From: a bacterium
GTDB taxonomy: Bacteria; Zixibacteria; MSB-5A5; GN15; FEB-12
Assembly (NCBI GenBank): GCA_030612965.1
Contig: JAUWMW010000021.1
Location: forward strand, 1-15,753
Length of the DNA: 15,753 nt
Reading direction: 5' to 3'
In this document: positions 5,158 through 13,892 of the stretch, piece by piece
Position numbering within the stretch: position 1 is the first letter of the stretch
Layout of the letters: each line of letters starts with the position of its first letter
Position numbers and translations under genes: made by a program
The notes under the pieces: generated by a model
Seen by the model: the letters and a program-made list of their open reading frames with translations, nothing else
The model's database searches: none
What the model was told of the DNA's origin: nothing

Positions 5158-7722
5158 ATGGCGGAAAATACCAAAAAGAACGCTCCGGCTGAAACGAAGC
5201 CCGACACGGTGACACTTACTATCGATGGTCGTGAGACGACCGTGCTCAAGGGCACCACTGTTCTGATCGCCGCTAAGGAGATGGGTATTGAGATACCCAC
5301 TTTGTGTTGGCATCCCAAGTTGAAATCGGTCGGCGCCTGCCGCATGTGCTACGTTGAGATCGAGAAGCGACCCAAGCTGGAAGTGTCCTGCGCAACTGAG
5401 GCTATGGACGGCATGGTCGTCCGAACCAACAGCGACAAGGTGTTGAAAGGTCGTCGGGCGGTGCTGGAATTCCAATTGCTCAATCACCCCCTTGATTGTC
5501 CTACCTGTGACAAAGGTGGGGAGTGCACGCTTCAGAATCTAGTCGTGGCGCACGGTATCGATGACAGCCGGTTTGATTTCCGGAAGAACCGTTTCGTCGA
5601 CGACGGCATGACGACTACTTTCGATGATCTCAAGATCGGGCCGGAGATCATCCTTAACCGCAATCGTTGTGTCCTTTGTTACAAATGTGTTCGTGCCAAC
5701 AAGGAAGCTTTTGGAGAGTACGACCTCGGTGTTTACGAACGTGGCAACATGGCCGAGATAAGGCCCGCGCCCGGAATACAGGTAGCCAATCCGTTCTCCG
5801 GCAATCTAACCGAGATCTGCCCGGTGGGCGCCTTGACCAGTGAGGAGTGGCGCTACAAGATTCGGGTCTGGCTGACTGAGACGGTTTCCTCTATATGCAA
5901 CTTCACCAGTTCCGGGACCCATATCCTATTCTACAAGGATCCGCACAAGAACCATATTTACCGAGTGCAGTCGTCGTGCCATGACGACATCGACGACGGT
6001 TGGCTGGCTGATGTGACGCGGTATGGTTACCAGATGGTGAACTCATCGGAGCGGTTGAAAACACCGTTGGTAAAGAAAGATGGCAAGCAGGTTGAAGCAA
6101 GCTGGGATGAAGCTCTTGGTATCATCCACCAACGCTTTTCCGCGATCAAAGAGAAAAAGGGAGGGGTCTGTATCGGTGGTCTGGCCGCGCCGAATCTTGA
6201 CAACGATTCGCTTTACTGTTTCGCCAAATTCTTCCGAACCGTTCTGAACTCAAACAATATCGACTTCCGTCAGGATTACAAGATGCTCCCGGGCGGCGAG
6301 TCTGTTTTCGGCGCGCTGTGTCGTCAGAAGTTTTCCATTGCCGATATCGACGATTCTGATGTGGTCGTCGTCTTCGGCTGCGACATGATCAACGAGCATC
6401 GCAACGAGTATCTCAGACTGCGTAAGGCGTACAATTCCGGACGCGCCAGGATATTCTCGATCAATCCGTACGCGGTCAAGTCAGCCGACGTGGCCGAACT
6501 TGAGTTAGTATACAAAGCAGGCACGGACGAGTTGTTGATTAACGGACTTTGCCTTGCGGCGATGGAGGGAAACCTCGTCGATGCCTCAGCGGCAGCGGAA
6601 CTGAAGCAGGTGATTGAACCATCAACGTTGGCTGAAGCGGCGACTGCTTGCGGGGTGTCGCCGGATGACCTGATGACAGTGGCTCGCGCGGTCGCCGAAG
6701 GTCGCAAGGTGACCTTTATGATCGGTGAATTGGTGACACGTTGCATCGAACGGGAACAGATCGCAGCGGCTGTGGCTAACCTCGACCGTCTGTTGGGAGT
6801 GAGGCAGAAGGGCCAATTGGCGGTGCCGGCCTACTATGCTAATTCGCGGGGTGCTGAACAACTCGGTTTGATGCCGGCGCCGCGTGATCGCATCAGGAAA
6901 GAGTTGAAAACCCTGTGGGGAAACTTCCCTGATTCTGAGGCGCACAACACCGATGCCATGCTGGCCCTGATGATGAAGGAAGAGATCGACGGGCTCTTCA
7001 TACTCGGCGCCAATCCGGTGATGCTCTATCCGGACAGAGCGTTCGCAAAGGCAAGTATTGAGAAGCTGGATTTCGTGGTTGCGTGCGATCTGTTCGAGAC
7101 TGAAACAACCGCCCTGGCCAACGTTGTGTTGCCGCTATCCTCCTGGGCTGAGTACGACGGATCGTATATCAATCTCGAAGGCAGAACCCAAACGACGCAG
7201 ACGGCACTGAAGCCGATTGGTCAGTCCAGACCGGGGTTTGAGATCGTCCATGAAGTGGCTGAGAAGTTTGGTGTCACGCTGTGTGAGTCGACCGACGATC
7301 TTCGTGCCGAAGTGGAACGTCTCTTGAAAGTGGAAGAGGATTTATCACTGCCGGACAAATTCCTGGAGGTGCGGGCGAATAACGTTCCTCCGATTGAAGA
7401 GTATCGCCATCCATTGTTTGTGATGGATGATCCGCATCACTTTGGCCACTTGAGTGAGAAAGCTCCCTCGCTTGCCAACTTTGTCGGTGAGGCCTATATT
7501 GAGCTTTCTCCTGGTGTGGCGGGTGAGTATAAGCTTACCGACGGCGATCCTGTTCGAGTGGAATCGGAGAGCGGCAAAGTGATCCTGCCGGTGAAGATAT
7601 CGAGTTGGATCAAGGACGACACGGTGAAGATACCGCGGAATTTTTATGCCACCCAGGTGACCTCGCTCTTGAGGCGCAGGATTCGTGTGGACCGAGTGAA
7701 AATAAGCAAGGTGGACGAGTAA
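5158..7722 (+). CDS. nuoG: NADH-quinone oxidoreductase subunit G
   Basis: NuoG is the 75-kDa-type Fe-S subunit linking NuoF to NuoI. In the 854-residue protein the first 230 residues are a ferredoxin-like 2Fe-2S domain (N1b: C50, C61, C64, C78), a His-Cys3 4Fe-4S site (N5: H110, C114, C117, C123) and a Cys4 site (N4: C171, C174, C177, C221). Residues from about 245 to 750 are a degenerate molybdopterin-oxidoreductase fold, and about 765-854 resemble the molybdopterin dinucleotide-binding domain; no cofactor is expected there. The site for the extra cluster N7 is degraded: only C247 remains, with T250, T254 and A284 at the other positions. An 11-nt gap follows nuoF, and the ribosome-binding site is weak. 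Confidence 0.96.
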   Translation: MAENTKKNAPAETKPDTVTLTIDGRETTVLKGTTVLIAAKEMGIEIPTLCWHPKLKSVGACRMCYVEIEKRPKLEVSCATEAMDGMVVRTNSDKVLKGRRAVLEFQLLNHPLDCPTCDKGGECTLQNLVVAHGIDDSRFDFRKNRFVDDGMTTTFDDLKIGPEIILNRNRCVLCYKCVRANKEAFGEYDLGVYERGNMAEIRPAPGIQVANPFSGNLTEICPVGALTSEEWRYKIRVWLTETVSSICNFTSSGTHILFYKDPHKNHIYRVQSSCHDDIDDGWLADVTRYGYQMVNSSERLKTPLVKKDGKQVEASWDEALGIIHQRFSAIKEKKGGVCIGGLAAPNLDNDSLYCFAKFFRTVLNSNNIDFRQDYKMLPGGESVFGALCRQKFSIADIDDSDVVVVFGCDMINEHRNEYLRLRKAYNSGRARIFSINPYAVKSADVAELELVYKAGTDELLINGLCLAAMEGNLVDASAAAELKQVIEPSTLAEAATACGVSPDDLMTVARAVAEGRKVTFMIGELVTRCIEREQIAAAVANLDRLLGVRQKGQLAVPAYYANSRGAEQLGLMPAPRDRIRKELKTLWGNFPDSEAHNTDAMLALMMKEEIDGLFILGANPVMLYPDRAFAKASIEKLDFVVACDLFETETTALANVVLPLSSWAEYDGSYINLEGRTQTTQTALKPIGQSRPGFEIVHEVAEKFGVTLCESTDDLRAEVERLLKVEEDLSLPDKFLEVRANNVPPIEEYRHPLFVMDDPHHFGHLSEKAPSLANFVGEAYIELSPGVAGEYKLTDGDPVRVESESGKVILPVKISSWIKDDTVKIPRNFYATQVTSLLRRRIRVDRVKISKVDE

Positions 7723-7726
7723 CGGC

Positions 7727-8710
7727 ATGTGGGAAATCGTTCTCATATCATCGCTCAAGGTCGTGGTAATCATGGCGGTAGTTCTGACCGGCTGTGCCTA
7801 TGCCACCTACATGGAGCGAAAAGTCGTCGCCAGGCTGCAACATCGTGTGGGACCAACCTACGCAGGACCCTATGGCCTTTTGCAGCCTATTGCCGATGCC
7901 GTTAAGCTCATCTTCAAAGAGGACATCGTCCCCAATCGTGTCGAGCGGATAACCTGGGGTCTGGCGCCTTTGGTTTCGTTTGTCCCGGCGCTTCTGACGT
8001 TCATAGTGGTGCCGTTCGGCGCCGACATCGAATTGTGCGGTCGGCAGATCAAGATGGTCGGGTCGGATTTGAACATCGGTATTCTGTTTATTCTTGCCGT
8101 CACCTCGCTGGGGGTGTACGGCATCGTCCTGGCCGGCTGGTCATCGGGGTCCAAGTATTCGCTGATGGGCGGTATTCGGTCTACGGCGCAGATGATTTCG
8201 TATGAGGTTGGTTACGGCCTGTCGATTATCGGGGTCATTCTAGTGGCCAACACGCTGTCGCTTCGCGAATTGGTCGAGCAGCAGGCCTCGGTCGGTGACT
8301 GGTTCATCTGGAGGCAACCGTTGGGCTTCATACTGTATCTTACCTGCGCTATCGCAGAGACCAACCGTCTGCCGTTTGACATGCCCGAGGCCGAGTCTGA
8401 ACTTGTGGGCGGATACCACACCGAGTATTCTTCAATGCGATTCGCTATGTTCTTCATGGGCGAGTACGCCAACATGCTGGCGGTGTCGGCGGTGGGAGCG
8501 ACGCTCTTCTTCGGCGGTTGGCAGGGTCCTTACTTGCCGCCGGTGGTGTGGTTTATTCTGAAAGTATTTTTGTTCATGTTTTTCTATATTTGGTTACGGG
8601 CGACGTTCCCTCGGTTCCGCTATGATCAGTTGATGGCCTTCGGGTGGAAAGTACTGTTCCCGTTGGCGTTGTTGAACACGATGGTAACGGCGGCCCTGGT
8701 GATGTTGTGA
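7727..8710 (+). CDS. nuoH: NADH-quinone oxidoreductase subunit H
   Basis: NuoH is the membrane subunit that forms most of the quinone tunnel and joins the peripheral arm to the pumping arm. The 327-residue protein has about eight transmembrane segments. Family signatures are ERKVVARLQHRVGP (30-43), GLLQPIADAVKLIFKED (50-66), RSTAQMISYE (151-160), and the acidic loop ETNRLPFDMPEAESELVGG (211-229), whose Glu and Asp residues are implicated in coupling. The start ATG lies 4 nt after the nuoG stop, with AAGGTGG at 7708-7714 as a somewhat distant ribosome-binding site. Confidence 0.97.
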   Translation: MWEIVLISSLKVVVIMAVVLTGCAYATYMERKVVARLQHRVGPTYAGPYGLLQPIADAVKLIFKEDIVPNRVERITWGLAPLVSFVPALLTFIVVPFGADIELCGRQIKMVGSDLNIGILFILAVTSLGVYGIVLAGWSSGSKYSLMGGIRSTAQMISYEVGYGLSIIGVILVANTLSLRELVEQQASVGDWFIWRQPLGFILYLTCAIAETNRLPFDMPEAESELVGGYHTEYSSMRFAMFFMGEYANMLAVSAVGATLFFGGWQGPYLPPVVWFILKVFLFMFFYIWLRATFPRFRYDQLMAFGWKVLFPLALLNTMVTAALVML

Positions 8711-8735
8711 TGTTACGGTTAAAGGCATTGTTGCG

Positions 8736-9242
8736 ATGAAAGAGATCTTAAAAGCGTTCGGACATGTCATCTTCAAGATGCCGTTGGGTTTCGTTGTGAC
8801 CCTGAAGCATCTTTTCAAGAGGCCGGTGACGCTTGATTATCCAGCGCGCAAGAAACCAATGGCGCCGCGTTATCGGGGACGACATTATCTGGAGCGCTAC
8901 GATGACGGTACCGAGCGCTGTGTATGCTGTGGTCTTTGTGCCGCCGCCTGTCCGGCTGACGCCATTTACATGGAACCGGAGCAAACGGAAAATGGTGAAC
9001 GACGGGCAAAGATGTATGAGATAAACCTGCTGCGGTGCATTTTCTGCGGCTTCTGTGAGGAAGCCTGTCCGGAAGAAGCGATCTTCCTGGGACAGGACTA
9101 TGAGTTTTCTGATTACCAGCGCGACTCGTTCATCTGGACCAGAGAGCAGATGTTGGTGCCGCACCCGCGTCAGGACAATCCCTTCAAGCGGATTTACCGG
9201 CGGGTTCGAAGAGTGTATGGAGTGACGGACAAGACGAAATGA
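8736..9242 (+). CDS. nuoI: NADH-quinone oxidoreductase subunit I
   Basis: NuoI is the ferredoxin-like subunit carrying clusters N6a and N6b between NuoG and NuoB. The 168-residue protein contains two classic CX2CX2CX3CP motifs: C62, C65, C68, C72 and C101, C104, C107, C111. An extra cysteine, C64, lies inside the first motif. An N-terminal amphipathic stretch (about 1-30) fits the membrane-surface helix of the family. A 25-nt gap separates it from nuoH, the largest certain gap between two canonical nuo genes here. AAAGG at 8721-8725 serves as ribosome-binding site. The end overlaps nuoJ (ATGA). Confidence 0.97.
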   Translation: MKEILKAFGHVIFKMPLGFVVTLKHLFKRPVTLDYPARKKPMAPRYRGRHYLERYDDGTERCVCCGLCAAACPADAIYMEPEQTENGERRAKMYEINLLRCIFCGFCEEACPEEAIFLGQDYEFSDYQRDSFIWTREQMLVPHPRQDNPFKRIYRRVRRVYGVTDKTK

Positions 9243-9826
9243 ACCTCGACACGATCATATTTGCGATTTCAGCCGTGGTGGCCGTGTTCGGCGCCGTGAT
9301 GATGATCGGCCAGCGCAACCCGGTGGCTTCGGTCTTGTACATGATCGTGTCGCTGGTGGCCCAGGCGGTACTGTACATACAACTCGGGGCTTTGTTCCTT
9401 GGCGCCGTCCTGATAATAGTATATGCCGGGGCGATCATGGTGCTGTTCCTGTTTGTTATCATGCTGTTGAACCTGCGCGGAAGAGAAGATCTTGGTCCCG
9501 GATCGCCGCCGGTCAGCACAGTTACGAAGTTTGTGGTGGCCGGCCTGTTTGTGCTTGAGTTGGGTTTTGTAGTGTGGAGTGGAGTGTTCCCTGAGTCCGG
9601 CAGCACCGGTATACAGTCGGCGGCAGGTGAGTTTGGCTCGGTCAAAGTCGTGGCGGAACTGATCTTTATGAAATACCTCTATCCGTTCGAACTGGCATCG
9701 ATCCTGTTGCTGGCGGCGATTGTTGGAGCGGTGGTAATGGCCGGTCGTGCTGCGGTGACAGAAACAGATGGGAGTGACGATGACGATCCGGTCGAGGAGC
9801 AGACCGTTGATGAGGTGCATGGTTAA
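9239..9826 (+). CDS. nuoJ: NADH-quinone oxidoreductase subunit J
   Basis: NuoJ is a membrane subunit with about five transmembrane segments, sitting between NuoH/A and the antiporter-like subunits. The 195-residue protein shows the family region QLGALFLGAVLIIVYAGAIM (48-67), with the bulge-prone YAGAIM in the third helix, followed by VLFLFVIMLL. The C-terminus, after the last membrane helix, is a strongly acidic tail (about residues 174-195, many Asp and Glu), somewhat unusual. The start overlaps nuoI by 4 nt and the stop abuts the nuoK ATG directly. Confidence 0.95.
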   Translation: MNLDTIIFAISAVVAVFGAVMMIGQRNPVASVLYMIVSLVAQAVLYIQLGALFLGAVLIIVYAGAIMVLFLFVIMLLNLRGREDLGPGSPPVSTVTKFVVAGLFVLELGFVVWSGVFPESGSTGIQSAAGEFGSVKVVAELIFMKYLYPFELASILLLAAIVGAVVMAGRAAVTETDGSDDDDPVEEQTVDEVHG

Positions 9827-10129
9827 ATGGTAACGATCCCGGCCTTCCTGATTGTAGCGGTGGTGCTTTTCGGTATTGGCACTGTCGGCGTGATGATTTC
9901 ACGCAACATAATCATACTCTTCATGTGTGTCGAGTTGATGTTGAATGCCGCCAACCTTGCCATTATCGCCTTCTCACGAGCCCTGAATGTGGTCGACGGC
10001 CATGTGATTGTTTTTCTTGTGCTGACGGTAGCAGCAGCCGAGGCGGCGGTAGGATTGGCTATGCTGATAACGATCTATCGCAACCGCGAAACTATGAACA
10101 TCGACCGATTCAGCATTTTGAAGTGGTAG
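9827..10129 (+). CDS. nuoK: NADH-quinone oxidoreductase subunit K
   Basis: NuoK is a three-helix membrane subunit related to MrpC, part of the proton channel next to NuoN. The 100-residue protein has the family's usual length. It keeps both membrane-embedded glutamates at the canonical positions: E36 (CVELMLNAANL) and E72 (AAAEAAVGLA). The ATG directly follows the nuoJ stop, with GAGGTG at 9812-9817 as ribosome-binding site. Confidence 0.97.
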   Translation: MVTIPAFLIVAVVLFGIGTVGVMISRNIIILFMCVELMLNAANLAIIAFSRALNVVDGHVIVFLVLTVAAAEAAVGLAMLITIYRNRETMNIDRFSILKW

Positions 10130-10141
10130 GTAAGAAGCTGT

Positions 10142-12079
10142 ATGTTTGAGTACTTGTACCTGGTGCCGATTCTGCCGCTGGCAGGTTTCCTGATTAACGG
10201 TCTCCTGCTGGGTCGGTTGCCGCGACCAGTGGTTTCGTTCGTGGCTTGCACCACGGTCGGGTTGTCGTTCATCGTGTCTTTGTTGCTGTTTTTCGAACTG
10301 AAGGGACTCCCCGCCGAGGCACGAGTGATAGAGCAGGTCCTCTTCCCATGGATTTCAGCCGGATCATTACACGCCAACATTGGATTCCTGCTGGATCCGC
10401 TTTCAGCCGTGATGATTCTCGTAGTTACCGGTGTCGGCTTCCTGATCCACATATACTCAATCGGCTATATGCACCGCGATCCGTGCTTCGGGCGGTACTT
10501 CACGTATATGAACCTGTTCATGTTCTCCATGCTGGTGTTGGTCCTGGCCGACAACTACCTGTTCATGTTCGTTGGTTGGGAAGGTGTGGGGCTGTGTTCG
10601 TACTTACTGATCGGGTTCTGGTACGAAAAACAGTCGGCGTCGGATGCCGGTGTGAAGGCGTTCATCGTCAATCGAATCGGCGACTTCGGTTTTCTGATCG
10701 GTATGTTCATCGTCTTCTGGCAAGTTGGTTCGCTGGACTTCAGGACGGTGATGCAGACGGCTCCTGAGATGTTCGTGGCCGGGGGCGCGCTGATCACAGC
10801 AGCCTGCCTGCTCTTGTTTGTCGGCGCCATTGGTAAGTCGGCGCAGATACCACTGTTTGTCTGGTTGCCGGACGCTATGGAAGGTCCCACGCCGGTGTCG
10901 GCCCTGATTCATGCGGCCACGATGGTCACCGCCGGTGTTTACATGATTGCGCGCAGCAATGTGCTGTACCTTATGGCGCCGGACGCCCTGATGGTGGTAG
11001 CGATCGTCGGTGGCGCGACAGCGTTGTTTGCAGCAACCATCGGTCTGGCTCAGAACGATATCAAACGTGTGCTGGCCTACTCTACGGTCAGCCAGCTCGG
11101 ATATATGTTCCTGGCGTGCGGCGTGGCTTCTTTCACGGCCGGGATATTTCACCTGATGACTCACGCTTTCTTCAAGGCGCTGCTCTTCCTGGCCGCCGGT
11201 TCCGTCATTCACGCCATGTCGAACGAACAGGACATGCGAAAAATGGGCGGCCTCAAGAAGTACGTCCCGATTACGTATGCCACCATGCTGATCGCCACCC
11301 TGACTATCTCTGGAATACCGGGGTTCAGCGGTTTCTTCTCAAAGGATGAAATACTGTGGAAGGCGTTCTCGTCGCCGTATGGTCACCCGCTGCTGTGGGT
11401 GATTGGTTTCGTTACGGCCGGTTTGACCGCTTTCTATATGTTCCGTCTGATCTATCTGACTTTCCACGGTCGGGAGCGCATGGACGACCACACGCGCAAG
11501 CACTTGCATGAATCGCCGAAGTCGATGACCGTGCCACTGATGGCGCTGGCCGTGCTGTCGGTGATCGGTGGCTTCGTGGGCATGCCGCATTTGTTCGGCG
11601 TGACCAATCACTTCGAGCACTGGCTTGAGCCGGTGATGGCGGGCGCCTCACAGGAAGCGGCATCTCATGCTTTGGCGGCCGGAGGAGGGGACACCGGACT
11701 CGAGTTAGGTCTGATGTTCGCTTCGGTGGCGTTGGTCCTGATTGCCATCTTCATGGCGCGGAAGTTCTACCATCAGAAGCCCGAGCTAGCCACACAGATG
11801 CGTGAAAGATTGAGCGGCGTGCATCGCATCTTGCTGAACAAATATTACGTCGATGAAATATACGGCGCCGTGGTGGTGCGACCGCTGGTCAACGGGTCCA
11901 AGTTCCTGTGGAGAATAGTCGATGTTTTGTTTATCGATGGACTCCTCAACGGCCTGGCCACGGTCTACTCCGATATTTCTCAGTTGTTGCGCACCGGTCA
12001 GACCGGGCGCGTCCGAACCTACGCCACCGTATTTGTGACCGGGGTGGTGGTAATTTTAGCCTTGATGCTATTTGGTTAG
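10142..12079 (+). CDS. nuoL: NADH-quinone oxidoreductase subunit L
   Basis: NuoL is the distal antiporter-like pump subunit, with the long lateral helix of complex I at its C-terminus. The 645-residue protein has key residues E147 (MFVGWEGVGLCSYLLIGFWY, 142-161), K232 (GAIGKSAQIPLFVWLPDAME), H257 in the SALIHAATMV motif, and K401-D402 (GFFSKDEI). Roughly 14-16 transmembrane segments are visible, with the amphipathic lateral helix in the last 120 residues and a final anchor helix (about 625-644). A 12-nt gap follows nuoK, and AGGTAAG at 10128-10134 is a plausible ribosome-binding site. Confidence 0.97.
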   Translation: MFEYLYLVPILPLAGFLINGLLLGRLPRPVVSFVACTTVGLSFIVSLLLFFELKGLPAEARVIEQVLFPWISAGSLHANIGFLLDPLSAVMILVVTGVGFLIHIYSIGYMHRDPCFGRYFTYMNLFMFSMLVLVLADNYLFMFVGWEGVGLCSYLLIGFWYEKQSASDAGVKAFIVNRIGDFGFLIGMFIVFWQVGSLDFRTVMQTAPEMFVAGGALITAACLLLFVGAIGKSAQIPLFVWLPDAMEGPTPVSALIHAATMVTAGVYMIARSNVLYLMAPDALMVVAIVGGATALFAATIGLAQNDIKRVLAYSTVSQLGYMFLACGVASFTAGIFHLMTHAFFKALLFLAAGSVIHAMSNEQDMRKMGGLKKYVPITYATMLIATLTISGIPGFSGFFSKDEILWKAFSSPYGHPLLWVIGFVTAGLTAFYMFRLIYLTFHGRERMDDHTRKHLHESPKSMTVPLMALAVLSVIGGFVGMPHLFGVTNHFEHWLEPVMAGASQEAASHALAAGGGDTGLELGLMFASVALVLIAIFMARKFYHQKPELATQMRERLSGVHRILLNKYYVDEIYGAVVVRPLVNGSKFLWRIVDVLFIDGLLNGLATVYSDISQLLRTGQTGRVRTYATVFVTGVVVILALMLFG

Positions 12080-12082
12080 GTG

Positions 12083-13678
12083 ATGGAAGATACCATACTG
12101 ACACTAATAACGTTCTTCCCGACCATCGGTGTGCTTCTGCTGCTAATGGTTCCCAAGGAACGACACGACAGCATCAAAGCCGTGAGCCTGATCATTTCTT
12201 TTGTCACGATGCTGCTGTCGTTCATGCTCTGGTCGATGTTTGACCCGATGGCCAATGGTATGCAACTCGAGGTGAACCTGCCGTGGATTGTATCGTTTGG
12301 TATTCACTATCATATGGGGATCGACGGCATCTCTCTCGTGTTGATCGTGATGACCACGATTCTCAGTGTGCTGTCCATTCTATGTTCATGGCGATCGATA
12401 ACGAAAGGTGTGAAGGGGTTCTTCATTTCGATGCTGCTCCTGGAGACAGGCATGCTCGGTGTCTTCTGTGCGCTCGATCTGTTCATGTTCTACGTTTTTT
12501 GGGAAGTGATGCTGGTCCCGATGTATTTCCTGATCGGCGTATGGGGCGGACCGCGACGTATCTACGCGGCTATTAAGTTCGTGCTCTTTACCATGTTCGG
12601 TTCATTGCTGATGCTGGTTGCTATCCTTTACATACTTTTTCAGTATCAAGCCTTCTCCGGGGAGTACTCATTTGACATGATGAAGCTGCTCTCCATGCCG
12701 ATTCCATACCGCGAGCAACTCTGGCTGTTTGGTGCCTTTGCTCTGGCCTTCGCGATCAAAGTACCATTATGGCCGTTCCATACCTGGCTGCCTGATGCTC
12801 ACGTCGAGGCGCCGACCGCCGGCTCCGTCATACTTGCTGGCGTGCTTCTTAAAATGGGGACGTACGGCTTTCTGCGTATCTGTCTGCCGATGTTTCCGGA
12901 TGCTACCATGACATACCTGCCGTACATCTGCGTGCTCAGTTTGATTGCGATCATCTATGGAGCGCTGGTTGCGATGGTGCAGAAGGATGTCAAATCACTG
13001 GTGGCCTTCTCGTCCGTTTCGCACATGGGCTTTGTGATGCTCGGCATATTCGCTCTGAATTTTCAGGGTTTGCAGGGTGCGGTGTTGCAGATGATCAACC
13101 ACGGCATCTCCACGGGTGCGCTGTTCTTGCTCGTTGGAATGATTTACGAACGACGGCATACGCGGATGATTTCGGAGTTCGGTGGCTTAGCTAAGGTGAT
13201 GCCTTTCTTTGCCGCCGTCTTTATGATCATCACTTTGTCCTCAATCGGACTGCCTCTTACCAATGGATTCGTGGGTGAGTTCCTGATACTATTGGGTGTT
13301 TTCAAAGCGAACAGTGTCTACGGTATCATTGCAGCCAGCGGCGTGATTCTGTCGGCCTGTTACATGCTCTGGATGTATCAGCGGGTTATTTTCGGCAAAG
13401 TGACCAAACCGGAGAATGAGAAGCTCAACGACCTCAGTTGGCGTGAGAAGCTCATAATGGTACCGCTCGTCTTGCTGGTTTTCGGGATAGGTATCTACCC
13501 TCAGCCGCTGTTGGAACGCATTGAGCCGGCTGTCAAGCAGGTGCTTCAACACGTTAGCCGTGCTCAGACGGTGAGGATGGACGAGCAATATCAGATACAG
13601 AAGGTTGTGCATCAGTCGGAGAACCCGACCAGGGCGAGGTGTGGCTTGACGCAAGGGGATGAATCATGTCTAAGGTGA
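12083..13678 (+). CDS. nuoM: NADH-quinone oxidoreductase subunit M
   Basis: NuoM is the middle antiporter-like proton-pumping subunit. The 531-residue protein (from ATG 12083) has E141 (FWEVMLVPMYFLIGVWGG), K226 (FAIKVPLWPFHTWLPDAH), and a further Lys in ILAGVLLKMGTYG, all expected for a pumping subunit. A GTG at 12080, touching the nuoL stop, would add one residue. After the last membrane helix comes a hydrophilic tail of about 40 residues without family resemblance. Its last codons run into the next gene, overlapping it by 13 nt, so translation of the two is probably coupled. Confidence 0.97.
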   Translation: MEDTILTLITFFPTIGVLLLLMVPKERHDSIKAVSLIISFVTMLLSFMLWSMFDPMANGMQLEVNLPWIVSFGIHYHMGIDGISLVLIVMTTILSVLSILCSWRSITKGVKGFFISMLLLETGMLGVFCALDLFMFYVFWEVMLVPMYFLIGVWGGPRRIYAAIKFVLFTMFGSLLMLVAILYILFQYQAFSGEYSFDMMKLLSMPIPYREQLWLFGAFALAFAIKVPLWPFHTWLPDAHVEAPTAGSVILAGVLLKMGTYGFLRICLPMFPDATMTYLPYICVLSLIAIIYGALVAMVQKDVKSLVAFSSVSHMGFVMLGIFALNFQGLQGAVLQMINHGISTGALFLLVGMIYERRHTRMISEFGGLAKVMPFFAAVFMIITLSSIGLPLTNGFVGEFLILLGVFKANSVYGIIAASGVILSACYMLWMYQRVIFGKVTKPENEKLNDLSWREKLIMVPLVLLVFGIGIYPQPLLERIEPAVKQVLQHVSRAQTVRMDEQYQIQKVVHQSENPTRARCGLTQGDESCLR

Positions 13679-13887
13679 CCATCTATACGAAGGAAGGCTG
13701 CCCGTACTGCGCCGCCGCCAAAAAGCACTATACGGAACAGGGCGTGGTGTTCGACGAGATTGACGTATTCGCTGAGGCTGGGGCTAAAGAGAAAGTGCTG
13801 GATATAACCAACGGGCAGCGGATCGTGCCGGTGATCGTCGAGGGCGACGACGTAAAAATCGGGTTCGGTGGCGGCTGAGGATTCTAA
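13666..13887 (+). CDS. Glutaredoxin-like protein, probable C-terminal selenoprotein (TGA read as Sec)
   Basis: A small thioredoxin-fold redox protein. Residues 1-70 show a glutaredoxin N-terminus with a CPYC dithiol (C12, C15), a cis-proline region RIVPVIV (P55) and a GFGGG end. The frame meets TGA at 13876-13878, but the next codons are GGA, TTC and TAA, so reading TGA as selenocysteine gives a 73-residue protein ending Sec71-Gly-Phe. A hairpin with SECIS-like geometry follows (13893-13912). This matches a family I recall as 'Uxx-star' glutaredoxin-like (seleno)proteins; I could not check this. If Sec is not inserted, the gene ends at 13878. ATG 13666 has a strong ribosome-binding site AAGGGG (13653-13658) and overlaps nuoM by 13 nt. 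Its role beside complex I is unknown. Confidence 0.75.
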
Positions 13888-13892
13888 ACTGC

